DNA from: Alisma plantago-aquatica
Lineage: Eukaryota; Streptophyta; Magnoliopsida; Alismatales; Alismataceae
Length of the DNA: 64,000 bases
Assembly (NCBI GenBank): GCA_963693085.1
Contig: OY856412.1
Coordinates: 1,406,828,694-1,406,892,693 of the forward strand
Direction of reading: 5' to 3'
The position numbers were made by a program, and so were the translations under genes. Below are positions 48,479 through 58,439 of this stretch, piece after piece. The notes below the pieces were generated by a model that saw only the letters and a program-made list of their open reading frames with translations, made no database searches and was not told where the DNA came from. Positions within the stretch are counted from its first letter, which is position 1, and the number at the start of each line of letters is the position of its first letter.

Positions 48479-48545
48479 GAGAGTTATATCTCTCGCTGGG
48501 GCAATTTTCAATTGTCTCACCCCCATGGGATCCAACATTTTTAGG
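48479..48545 (+). promoter_or_regulatory. Acceptor-like LTR module, copy 5 (in G2)
   Basis: GAGAG-TTATAT-CTCTC (48479-48494), GCTGGGGCA, CTCAC with A at 48519, then AACATTTTTAG|G with AG at 48543-48544; A to G is 25 bases. 461 bp remain to the LTR end. Confidence 0.55.
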
Positions 48546-49010
48546 TGGATGTGCACGAGGAGGTGAAGACCTTTCTGCAGAAAAAGAACAACCGTGGCAG
48601 GGACAACAGTGACAGCTCAGGTTGAGTGTACTGTCTGTCATGTCTTGTAGATAGAAGTCCTATGTGTTGTCTCTGTACTCTCAGGTCCTTGGAGTTGGTT
48701 CGTTATGGTTTCATGAACGATCTAAGGTTTTGGCTTGTAAGCATCGAGGTTTTATGTTGCTTCATTATATTTTTTTGACAAAGCAACTGTTATATGTTAT
48801 CCTCGAGAAGAGATGGTAAAGTGTATGTACAATGTGAACAATGATGTATATAAAGTTTTGGTTCTGCCTTAAAGAGTTTTCCTAGAAATGGATCACTTTG
48901 CAAAATGGTTTTAATTTTTAGTGATTTTTGTTAATCCGCTGGTAATGTTTTAAATTCCGCTTAATTAGTAACGATTTGTCTATCGGTTTGGCGACTGTCG
49001 TTACAGGTAG

Positions 49011-49240
49011 TGTCTCCAAATCTTTAACGCATGGACCACTGCTGGAAGTTCTAGATCATGTGTTGGGTAGTTCTCCTCGTGTTGTCATGAAGCAAAAGAA
49101 ATCACATTTTTATCCTGCATCAACACACATCTCAACCCATTCTTTGAAGCATCACAAAAGACAACATAACCTTTCCCTTGCTCTAGCAACACTAGAACTA
49201 GTACACTGGTTAACTTTTATTTTAACAGATGAAAAGAACT
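49011..49240 (-). pseudogene. RNase H of element F, upstream part
   Basis: The minus strand reads GYVVFCDASKNGLRCVLMQD, the RNase H start with its first Asp, then SFASRQLEENYPTHDLEL with the Glu region and VHALKIWRHYL, cut by G2 at the GGTAG duplication. An in-frame stop lies upstream. Confidence 0.88.
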
Positions 49241-50146
49241 CTAACACTTGTCATTCCAATCAAAAGGAACATCCTTCCTAGTTAACCTAGTTAGGGGTAA
49301 TGCTACAGAACTAAAGTCCTTGATGAACCTTATGTAGTAGCCTGTCAAACCTAGGAAACTGCAAATCTCTATCAGTGTCTTGGGTTGTTCCCATTCTATT
49401 ACATATTCAACCTTCTTAGGGTTGATACAAATGCCTTTAGTAGATATAACATATCCCAGAAAAGACACCTCTGCCAACCAAAACTCCCACTTGTTGAACT
49501 TAGCATCTAACATGTGTTGTCTCAACAAGGTCAGTGCCTAGTGAAGGTGTTTCTCATGTTTTTGACTATACTTGGAGTATATTAGGATGTCATCTATGAA
49601 TACGGCAACACACTAATCAAAATAAGGTCTAAACACCCTATTCATCAGATCCATAAAGGATATAGGTGCATTGGTTAGCCCAAATGGCATAACCACAAAC
49701 TCATACTAACCATACCTAGTCCTAAAAGCAGACTTGGGTATGTCATCCGCCTTGATTCTCAATTGGTGGTAACCTGATCTCAGGTCTATCTTTGAAAACA
49801 CAATTGAACCTCTCAATTGATCAAAAATGTCATCAATCCTTGGAAACAGATACTTATTCTTTATCGTAACCTTATTCAACTATCAGTAATCTATACATAA
49901 TCTCATTGACTCATCCTTCTTTTTTATGAATAACATGAGAGCACCCCAAGGGGAAGTGCTTGGCTTGATAAAACCCTTCTCTAATAGTTACTGCAACTGT
50001 TTCTTTAATTCTTGCATTTCTACTGGTGCCATTTTGTATGGTGATTGTGTTGTAAGTTGTGTTCCAGGAACAAGACTGATCTCAAAATCAATCACTCTAG
50101 GATGGGAAACACAAGGAAACTCTTCAGGAAAAACATCCTCAAACTC
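49241..50146 (-). pseudogene. Reverse transcriptase of element F
   Basis: Several frames on the minus strand show [34 protein letters not shown] and the catalytic VAVFIDDILIYSK (49600-49571 for FIDDILIYSK). ORF 49528-49241 carries the thumb: WEFWLAEVSFLGYVIS, PKKVEYVIEW, FLGLTGYYIRFIKDFS. Stops occur before FIDD and elsewhere. Confidence 0.9.
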
Positions 50147-50716
50147 CTACAACATTGGTATCTCCCGGATACTAGGACCTCTCACCTTGGTATCCACAAC
50201 AAGTGCTAATAAAGCCTCACATCCTTGTATCATCAACTGTTCTGCTATCATAGCTGACATCAAACACGTGGGAAGAATCTTCCTATCACCTTGGAAGATC
50301 CACGAGACATCACCATCATGGAACATTGCCACCTTAGTACTACAATCCAACACCGCCTTATACTTCTCCAAGGTATCCATCCCTAGAATCACATCAAACC
50401 CATGCATGTCAAGTGGCAAAAGGTCCACTTGAATGCTGCATCTTGAAAAAGAGAGAACACAAGAGGAACACACCTCCCACAACTTGGCGGAACCAACCAA
50501 AGGAGTTTCTAATCAAAGACTATCAAATATATGATTAACATACAAATAACAACTATCTATCACCTCTCTGGTGATAAAAGAGTGTGTCGCACCCATGCCA
50601 ACTAGTACAGATATGAAACAAGAAGCAGACAAATGAGAATGAAATAACTGCATCTGACCTGTCACGACCCATGGATTGAACACTACTTTAGGATGGCTCA
50701 TGGCATAGAACCTCAT
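50147..50716 (-). pseudogene. Aspartic protease of element F
   Basis: Two ORFs on the minus strand. 50716-50513 contains the active-site region, read here as VGMGATHSFI, so the catalytic Asp of the usual D(S/T)GA is Gly. 50500-50147 contains LPLDMHGFDVILGMDTLEKY and VLDCSTKVAMF, typical of the gypsy protease C-terminal half. Non-functional by the Asp loss alone. Confidence 0.88.
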
Positions 50717-50868
50717 TGTCGCCTTATGTCGTCCATCTCCTCTACTAGTATGACCAGAGGAACCTGCTTGGGATGCATGACCATTTATCCTTTGCTACCA
50801 CCACAACTAAATTGTTGTTGTAGTGAACCTTGTTGATTATGTAGGTTGTTGAGTCACATATTTGTCTT

Positions 50869-51769
50869 TCATACAGAAATACGGCCTCGTATGCCCAGTC
50901 TGACCACACATGAAGCAAGTTTTTCTCTCATACCATGGCCTAGATGGCATGTCACTGAAACTGATGATGTGTCATGGGCTCCAGTTGGTGGAAAACTATG
51001 ACCTCTTCCCCTACTCAGTTTCCACTGTGATGGTGTAAATGATCTTTTCTCAGTAAAACTCAACCTCTGTTGTGACTATGTGGAGTAAACCTTGGCTTCT
51101 TAAAGCCTCCAGATGATTGTCCTTAGAACTGAGCTGGTTGTTTATTAGCATTAGCTTCATGCTTCTCTATGGCAGACCTCTTAATCCCCCTTACTGACTC
51201 CAAAAATGTGGAAAACCTTTTTCTGTTCTCCAAGGTTGACACTGTAGTAGTCAACTTTGTACTCAGACCCTTCTCAAACCTACAGATTCTTTCCTTATCT
51301 GTAGCAGCCATGTGAATAACCTCAAAAGTTCCATAAACTTTGTCTCATACTCATTGATGGGCATCGCTCCCTGATAAATCTTCTCAAACTAAGAAATATT
51401 CTCATCTAGATATGTCTCTAGGAAGTATCAGATGACAAATTCTCACCTAAATTCCTCCCGTCGTATCACAACTCTTGGCCTTTTCTCCTCTTCTATGGCC
51501 AACCAGTGGCTAACAATACCTTTCAACAAGTATATCACGTGCTTAACTTTGTCTTCTTCAGGGATGTTCAAGATTTTGAATGCCTTCTTCAGCTCCATAT
51601 ACCGCATGTCAGCGTCTATTGGATCTGATGTACCCACATATATAATCGCCCCGACATGTCTAAGATGTTCAAATGTCTTCCCGACATATTGGGATTCCAC
51701 ATCAAGGATGGTTTCCCTAGTTTGAGGTGTTGGTTCTATGTCTACTAGATGTGTAATTGTTGCCATCAT
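50869..51769 (-). pseudogene. Gag of element F
   Basis: 51769-51443 is the gypsy gag core (ESQYVGKTFEHLRHVGAI, DADMRYMELKKAF, VIYLLKGIVSHWL). 51311-51123 continues (KERICRFEKGLSTKL). Near 50900 the minus strand reads TCFMCGQTGHTRPYFC, a zinc knuckle whose fourth ligand is one residue late. Frames are broken. Confidence 0.82.
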
Positions 51770-52030
51770 CTATCTAAACATAGACTAAAACTCCATATGG
51801 GCCATTCTTGTCAGGTCGAACTGAGGCATCATGGGCTGCTCTAGACCCACTTCTAGCACTCTCTCATCACGTGCCTACCTCCTAGAACCTCCTCATGGTG
51901 TAACATAGCTTCTATCAATGTGTTCTTCATGTCCTCTAGACATATCTTCATAAGCATAAACTATGATCAGATATGTTGGATACATAAGAGCAGACTCAAA
52001 CCTAAGTCATATGTGCCTATAGACTCAGAA

Positions 52031-52050
52031 AACCTAGAGCTATGATACCA
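52031..52050 (-). other. Primer-binding site of element F
   Basis: The minus strand reads TGGTATCATAGCTCTAGGTT, nine bases inside the LTR end; an initiator-Met type site with one clear mismatch. Confidence 0.8.
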
Positions 52051-52059
52051 ACTAAACTA

Positions 52060-52411
52060 TGAAACCTCATCACTCTAAATAAGATTACTCAAAACACAAA
52101 ACACGATCAACTACTAATTAATCACAAAATAAAAATCTGGAATAATTAAAACTGATTTCAACATCATAAACCAATTTAGAAACATTTACATAAATGTACA
52201 TATAATCTGTTCTCATATATTGTACCATATAATTACATCTGTGTCCAATGGCCTCAGCCACATCTTGTATACGAAAGATATTTCACTAGTACATGCCATA
52301 TCTTATAAACACTGACATACTACCAAAATCTCGTGTCAATACAAGTATAGCATCTAGAAAACACATCCCATACTCAGACCTAATAGTACATGGACGACAC
52401 TATGACTCTAC
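52060..52411 (-). repeat. 5' LTR of element F, truncated by element C
   Basis: Aligns with 40027-40380. The match stops inside GACTCTACT, where element C begins. Confidence 0.85.
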
Positions 52412-52771
52412 TGTTGACTCAAGGTCAATTAGGTCAATGTTGACTCACGTCTATATTGACTAAACCTGTGTTTTGATGATGACTAACCATTCCACATATT
52501 GGTGTCTAATGTCTCTACTTGAGTGATTTCAGATTAGGTATAGACACACTCCAATTGCCCTAACTTGCGCATATCAAATTGGAGAAAAGACAAGTCAAAG
52601 TCATACAAGTGCACGTTTTTGTAATATGATGTATATCCATTAGAATCATGTTGTAAATCACTTGTAATGATTGTATGACTTGTAATTAAGCTTAGAAAAA
52701 TATCAGGAGCACTTAGATCGAATATTAGAGCACTTTAGATGCATCTTTGAAAATTGATTACAAGCACTTTG

Positions 52772-52999
52772 TCGGTCGAGTTTCCCAGCCTGAAAACTCG
52801 ACCGATCACCCTTGATCAATTTTCTGGAGATTGCATCGGTCGAGTTGTGTTTACACAGAACTCGACCGATGGAGTAACTGGCCAAATCAATTTTCATTGG
52901 TCGGTCGAGTTTCCTCAGGACAAACTCGACCGATGGTCTGAATATCAGCTTTGTCTTTTACTCTATCGGTCGAGTTACACTCATAGAAACTCGACCGAT
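52772..52999 (+). repeat. Four regularly spaced hairpins in U3 of element C
   Basis: Arms (A)TCGGTCGAGTT(T) and the exact complement start at 52772, 52836, 52901 and 52966, a spacing of 64-65 bp. Loops are unrelated; two contain their own inner inverted repeat (GTGT-TT-ACAC, CCT-C-AGG). They end about 140 bp before the TATA box. The 3' LTR has the same group at 57298-57525. Confidence 0.92.
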
Positions 53000-53136
53000 T
53001 GCACTGTATGGAAAAGTGCAGAAAAGTGTTTCTAGCCGTTGTGGAGTTGCAACAAGTGAAAATAGATCTGTTGCAAGCCACAAAATGGCTAGTTTTCGTT
53101 CTCAAGTGTTCCCAAAGGCTAAGAGGCATCCCCAGC

Positions 53137-53144
53137 TATAAATA
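53137..53144 (+). promoter_or_regulatory. TATA box of the element C LTR
   Basis: TATAAATAGGACCCC; shared with the LTRs of B and E and with the 3' LTR near 57664. Confidence 0.65.
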
Positions 53145-54018
53145 GGACCCCTTGGGCTTCATTCCAAGGTTGAGCATTCATTGCAAACTCTATGTGAGGC
53201 TCCTATTCTATAGTTGAGTGCTTCCTACAGCCTCCTCTCTCTCTCTAAACTTAATCACTTGCTACATCCATTAGAGTGAGTAGGAAATCTATAAGAGAGC
53301 TAGTCCTATATGTATATCTTGTGAGGCTCTCACGTCCACCACCTCCCCATCTCTCATTTGCAATCATGAAGATGAAGGTTCTCTCTCTTGTCCAAGAGAG
53401 GTGAAGAAGAACAAGGGAAGAAGTCCCTTGGTGAAGATCAAGGCTGAAGACTTGGAGCTAGAGTGGGTAATCCCTTGGAGAAGGCAGAAGACTCAAGCTC
53501 AAGTGGGTAAGTCCTTGGTGGAAGCTTCTCCGAGTGAAGGTGAAGTCAAAGGCGGAAGATCCAAGAAGAGTGGGTAATTCTTGCAAGGCTGAAGACTTGT
53601 GCAAGAGTGGGTAAGTCCTTGGAGAAGGCCGAAGACTCTTACAAAGTGGGTAAGTCCTTGGTAAGGTTGAAGACTCTTTGTATTGGATAGGTAAGTATTT
53701 TGTTTGGTCATGCATTGTATGCCTTATGAATGAATATAAGAGTGCAATAGTTTGGAAGTCCTAGAGGTTGACCTCTCTAGGAAAGTGGACTGACACACTT
53801 CTAGTTTGAAGTGTGGAACCACTCTAAATAGCTTGTCTAATTGGTGCATGTTCAATCTCTCTCTCCCTTGCTATGTATGTTTTAGTTGCACACAAATTTC
53901 CTATTTAACAACCTTATCTTGTGATATATCTTGAAGGTTTAATGAATTTTGTTTAAGTGCTTTCAGCTCTATTCACCCCCCTCAAGAGCAGCTAATCACC
54001 CATCTAGAATCCAAAAAT

Positions 54019-54033
54019 TGGTATCAGAGCGGG
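54019..54033 (+). other. Primer-binding site of element C
   Basis: TGGTATCAGAGCGGG two bases after the LTR: an exact initiator-Met tRNA match over its first 12 bases. Confidence 0.9.
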
Positions 54034-54067
54034 TCTTCTCAAAGCATACTTCCACAAGTAGGAGAAT

Positions 54068-55015
54068 ATGGGTGATTATGAAGATGGGCAACCTTCAAAG
54101 AGAGCAATAGAAGGAAACAAGAGAGAAAAAGGGATCACAAAGGCTCCATCAACAAATGAAAGCACTAGTGGAAGATCTAGTGAATGTGAATATGGAAGAT
54201 GCCATTGCGCCCTCATGACAAGCTCAATTGAAGATTTAAATGAGGTAAATTCAAGTGTTGAGATTCAAACAAATGCTTATCTTAGTCAACTAAATGCTCT
54301 TAAATTTGTGAATTCTAGCTTGCTTGATAAGATTAAGTTTTTAGAATCTCAACCTTCTATGACTATTTCATATATAGAGCTTGCTACTACTATTGTTTCT
54401 CTCTCTATTGTTTCTTATGCTCTTAAATGTGCTTATGAGAGTCAAGAGCTTACTTTGCAAGGAATAAAATGTGTAGATAAAGTTTATCCTTCAAAGATTA
54501 CTTGTCTTGCATATGAACTTGCTTCCTTGCATAGTAGTGTAATTGCTCTTGACCCTCATACTATCTTTTCTTATAGAGAGAAAGTTTTTGATGCTCTATC
54601 TTGTGATAAAGATTCTTATATGACTAAAGATGTTTGCTTAGAAATCTATCTTGTGCATGCTAGAGATGATATGAATCTATTGTGTTTTACCTTTACTTCT
54701 CTTATGCATGACAATCATAGTTTGAGATCTTCTTTGCAAATATTCTTAGGTGACAAAAAGAATCTTAATCAAATCCTAGACCATATTACCAAACAAATGG
54801 GTAGAGATGGCATTGGACTTGACTGTAGTCAAGGGAACAACAAAGATAAAGGACCTCCAATATTCCACGGAGAATCCTCTAGTTCCAAGACTATGGGCAC
54901 ATGTAATTATTGCAATGAAATTGGTCATTATTCTACTTGTTGTCCTTTTAGGAAAGCACCTAAGAGCAATAGGACTTGGGTTGCTAAACTAACCCCTCCG
55001 GACCTAAAAACATGA
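54068..55015 (+). CDS. Gag C-terminal-type protein of element C
   Basis: 315 codons, uninterrupted, first ATG 38 bases after the primer-binding site. Residues 1-45 are polar and basic. About 55-240 is a long helical, coiled-coil-like segment. At about 278-291 there is a zinc knuckle CNYCNEIGHYSTCC (C-X2-C-X4-H-X4-C), then WVAKLTPP near the end. It matches only the gag C-terminal part of element B (EKDSYLTKALCLEADLVHARDD, HYSTYCP, WVPKLTP) and lacks the UBN2 core and the first knuckle. It may bind RNA. The intact frame in an otherwise gutted element suggests recent origin or retained use. Confidence 0.75.
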   Translation: MGDYEDGQPSKRAIEGNKREKGITKAPSTNESTSGRSSECEYGRCHCALMTSSIEDLNEVNSSVEIQTNAYLSQLNALKFVNSSLLDKIKFLESQPSMTISYIELATTIVSLSIVSYALKCAYESQELTLQGIKCVDKVYPSKITCLAYELASLHSSVIALDPHTIFSYREKVFDALSCDKDSYMTKDVCLEIYLVHARDDMNLLCFTFTSLMHDNHSLRSSLQIFLGDKKNLNQILDHITKQMGRDGIGLDCSQGNNKDKGPPIFHGESSSSKTMGTCNYCNEIGHYSTCCPFRKAPKSNRTWVAKLTPPDLKT

Positions 55016-56923
55016 TTGGGGACCATTTCATCTTTCTTCTTGTAGGTACTTGCAAATGGATTGACTTGAGCTATTGTATTGCAAATTGACTTCTCAATCC
55101 ACATGAAAGAAGAAAGGTGAGATGTGTAGAGGGTGACAACAAGTGAAAAAGAAATGGTAAGAACAAAGGTAAAGGTTTTATTGCTTATAACCATTTCTAA
55201 CTTGTTTTTGTCAAGTTAGTGTGCACTATACATATGGTTTTTGAGTCAAAAGTGGTATTTTATGTTTCTCTTCACACTCTTGCTCAAAAACTATTTCTAA
55301 TGCTTCTATAGTGCATTACTAACTTGATTAGACATGTTTGGATATGGTTTGTATATTTATCATTCCTTTAAATATGTTTTTATGAAATATATGTGCTTTT
55401 TGGCAGCTGATCTGTCGGTCGAGTTTGCCCTGCTTGAAACTCGACCGATAGGCACCAATGGGTGTTGCCAACAGCTGTCATCGGTCGAGTTGTAAATGCA
55501 CATAACTCGACCGATAACACTGTGCACAGAATACACAGTTGGATTATTGAATGAGAATTTCCCTCTCAACTAGATTTTCTCAACCAATAGCCTTATTCTT
55601 TGGCACTCCTTTGGTACCTTTATATATGCATATTGCCATGTTCTAAATTGCCTATGTTGCTTACAACTCTATCTCTCTAATTGCTCTAATTTGGTATATC
55701 TATATCTTTCAATTACTTGCTTTGAGTTGTCTTGCAGGTTTTGATGATGATCTCTTTACATCTCTTGGTTGTGTCTAAAATCACCTCCGTTGTGCTCTAA
55801 CTTGCTACATCTATCTAGGTGTATATCTTGTTTTGATACAACCTTGACGTTCTTAGTGATAGTCATCTTATGGTAAGGATGCATATCTAGTGAGTTATAT
55901 CCTTTCATGCTTCTAAAATTGCATATCTCTTTGTTTGGATATATCTCTACATCTACTCATAGCTTGCTTTATCTTGTGTATCTTTTGGTATCTCTTGCTA
56001 TGATCTAGATCCTACTAGTAGTCCTAACTTGTGATATCATCTACTAGTAGCTCACATACATGTAGTTCTAACCCTGTCAATAATTGGTATCTTTGCTCAT
56101 ATATATGCTATGCTTGCATCTAGTCTCATACATGCTCAAGATTGTTCCTTGAATTGCATATCTACTATCTTGAGTTGATTGCATAACATTGTGATGCAGG
56201 GTACATAGATCTACATTGTATGTAGAAATTGGAGTGTTTTTTTTTTGGATTTTATGCAGATTTTGCTCCATTTTCAGTTTTTGGTGCAAGACTAGTGTTT
56301 TTCATGCAGAAATAACCTTCTGAGCAAGACTCATTGCTTTGCTATGAGCTCCGATGGCTTTTGGTCAAATTCCATCATCTTGAGGGTCAAAATTGTGATT
56401 TATTGTTTTTCTGTAGCACTTTATCTTGCATTTTTTGGTTGTTCAAGTATATGCTTTAACTTGCTTTTCTTTCTATGCTTGGACAAGACCCTATTTGTGC
56501 TTTTCTACTCTCCTTATATATTTGTGTTATCTCCTTTCTCTTTAACAAGTGATATTTCTTATTTCTTCATAACTCCACTTTTTGAAATGACAAAGGGGGA
56601 GAAAGGTATGTCTTCTTTTAAAAGAGGAAGAAGGCATGTCTTACATGAAGAGGAGAAGCATGTTCATGAAAAGGGAGAAGGTAAAGGGGAGAAGACATAT
56701 ATGTGTAGAACATATATGAGTAGAATACATAGTATTCTATAAATGTTATGAAAGCTAACCATGAAGGAGAAATAGCATCAATTGAGGGGGAGTATGAAAA
56801 ATCCATGCGCATCAATTGAGGGGGAGCATATGAACTCCATTCTATTGAAACCCCTAGGTTTCTCCAAAGGTATGAATTTACTTAAATGCTTTCAATACAT
56901 TTATGGAATGGTTTGTCATCTTC
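55016..56923 (+). other. Non-coding interior of element C
   Basis: No domain-bearing ORF. T-rich, with repeated CTTG..ATCT words. Contains two further TCGGTCGAGTT hairpins. Two GGGGGAG purine stretches occur just upstream of the main tract (56784-56827). ORF 56344-56742 is hydrophobic then Lys/Glu-rich and has no family signature. Confidence 0.65.
55415..55515 (+). repeat. Two internal hairpins of element C
   Basis: TCGGTCGAGTTT...AAACTCGACCGA (55415-55448) and ATCGGTCGAGTT...AACTCGACCGAT (55480-55515), 66 bp apart: the same arms and period as in the LTR. Confidence 0.88.
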
Positions 56924-56937
56924 AAAAAGGGGGAGAA
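56924..56937 (+). other. Polypurine tract of element C
   Basis: AAAAAGGGGGAGAA directly before the 3' LTR. Confidence 0.85.
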
Positions 56938-57991
56938 TGTTGACTCAAGGTCAATTAGGTCAATGTTGACTCACGTCTAAATTGACTAAACCTGTGTTTT
57001 GATGATGACTAACCATTCCACATATTGGTGTCTAATGCTTCTACTTGAGTGATTTCAGATTAGGTATAAACACACTCCAATTGCCCTAACTTGCGCATAT
57101 CAAATTGGAGAAAAGACAAGTCAAAGTCATACAAGTGCACGTTTTTGTAATATGATGTATATCCATTAGAATCATGTTGTAAATCACTTGTAATGATTGT
57201 ATGACTTGTAATTAAGCTTAGAAAAATATCAGGAGCACTTAGATCGAATATTAGAGCACTTTAGATGCATCTTTGAAAATTGATTACAGGCACTTTGTCG
57301 GTCGAGTTTCCTAGCCTGAAAACTCGACCGATCACCCTTGATCAATTTTCTGGAGATTGCATCGGTCGAGTTGTGTTTACACAGAACTCGACCGATGGAG
57401 TAACTGGCCAAATTGATTTTCATTGGTCGGTCGAGTTTCCTCAGAACAAACTCGACCGATGGTCTGAATATCGGCTTTGTCTTTTACTCTATCGGTCGAG
57501 TTACACTCATAGAAACTCGACCGATTGCACTGTACGGAAAAGTGCAGAAAAGTATTTCTAGCCGTTGTGGAGTTGCAACAAGTGAAAATAGATTTGTTGC
57601 AAGCCACAAAACGGCTAGTTTTCATTCTCAAGTGTTCCCAAAGGCTAAGAGGCATCCCCAGCTATAAATAGGACCCCTTGGGCTTCATTCTAAGGTTGAG
57701 CATTCATTGCAAACTCTATGTGAGGCTCCTATTCTATAGTTGAGTGCTTCCTACAACCTCCTCTCTCTCTCTAAGCTTAATCACTTGCTACATCCATTAG
57801 AGTGAGTAGGAAATCTGTAAGAGAGCTAGTCCTATATGTATATCTTGTGAGGCTCTCACTTCCACCACCTCTCCATCTCTCATTTGCAATCATGAAGATG
57901 AAGGTTCTCTCTCTTGTCCAAGAGAGGTGAAGAAGAACAAGGGAAGGAGTCCCTTGGTGAAGATCAAGGATGAAGACTTGGAGCTAGAGTG
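56938..57991 (+). repeat. 3' LTR of element C, interrupted by element D
   Basis: Matches 52412-53465 with few differences. Ends in GAGCTAGAGTG where the 5' LTR continues GGTAATCCC, so D entered after GAGTG. Confidence 0.9.
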
Positions 57992-58030
57992 TGTAACACC
58001 CAGATTTTCATAACACATGAGCAGAAGCTA
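57992..58030 (-). repeat. 39-bp LTR stub of element D
   Basis: Starts TGTAACACCCAGATTTTCAT like the full LTR and ends at CTA, where it is fused to interior sequence. Confidence 0.85.
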
Positions 58031-58439
58031 GATATGTGGTGATCAGGCACATACCCAGAGATGTAGGATCCTGACATACTATCCCTCACTAACCCACTAA
58101 CACATGTGTCCCATACCACATGGGCTAGTAAGAAAGTAGAGACGCATAAAAGTCTAGTGCTTATGGCATTGCTTTTCAATTCTCAATTGGCTGGCCATAA
58201 CCATTGAGAACGGAGAAGCAACCTCATTAGCTAGGGTTAGGTTGAAACATGAGACCTAGAATATAAACATCCCTCTCAGACATCTATATTTCTTCTAAGG
58301 TGAAAACTATGGGTCATTCTATGTCATTGTATCTTTCTATGGGAATCTATCCCTAAACTCTAATCTCTTATCTCTTCAAGGTGACTATGAGAATCATGTT
58401 TGCCAAGTGGCCATTTACCAAATTGCTCTGATACCATAT
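58028..58439 (-). other. Shortened interior of element D
   Basis: 412 bp collinear with 62644-63055. The junction with the stub shares CTA with both parents, indicating a microhomology-mediated deletion. Primer-binding site at 58425-58436 (minus TGGTATCAGAGC). Confidence 0.85.

Larger units (their letters stand above)
43636..49005 (+). mobile_element. Insertion G2: giant solo LTR
   Basis: 5370 bp between GGTAG duplications (43631-43635 and 49006-49010), in the RNase H of element F. Inverted relative to G1, with similar sequence over most of its length. The plus strand starts TGTAACAACCCTGACC and ends GGCGACTGTCGTTACA. Promoter-like sites near 44450-44555 make it plus-oriented. Compared with G1 it carries an extra 132-bp repeat array. 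No ORF with a domain; the 67-101-codon ORFs are repeat translations. Confidence 0.9.
40027..52411 (-). mobile_element. Element F: decayed Ty3/gypsy retrotransposon, split by G2
   Basis: Minus strand order gag, protease, RT, RNase H, integrase, which is diagnostic of gypsy. Termini: TGATACCTCATCAC at 40027 and the matching TGAAACCTCATCAC at 52060. The 5' LTR is cut after 352 bp by element C. G2 sits within RNase H. Many stops and shifts and the loss of the protease Asp show it is old and inactive. The integrase ends abruptly and no chromodomain is visible. Confidence 0.88.
52412..54016 (+). repeat. 5' LTR of element C
   Basis: 1605 bp beginning TGTTGACTCAAGG. TATAAATA lies at 53137-53144; four hairpins upstream at 52772-52999; an imperfect CTTGG...AGTGGGTAA repeat at about 53450-53690. 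The end AATCCAAAA is placed by alignment with the end of LTR B (AATCCAACA). Confidence 0.88.
52412..57991 (+). mobile_element. Element C: non-autonomous SIRE derivative
   Basis: The 5' LTR (52412-54016) and 3' LTR (from 56938, cut by D after 1054 bp) are nearly identical, so it is young. It has a primer-binding site and a purine tract. The interior is only 2.9 kb with one gag-derived ORF; UBN2, protease, integrase, RT and RNase H are absent. It would need proteins from a relative such as an intact element B. The left target flank is TCTAC; its right end is outside the window. Confidence 0.9.

Noticed and set aside
52772..52999. Regularly spaced palindromic repeats that look like a small CRISPR array
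   Set aside because: The repeats are inside a plant LTR, occur in every related LTR, the loops rather than the repeats vary, and no cas genes exist. It is an LTR feature.
56344..56742. 132-codon ORF in the interior of C as a membrane protein
   Set aside because: Hydrophobicity comes from T-rich sequence; a second half of Lys/Glu/Gly from purine-rich sequence; no family signature.
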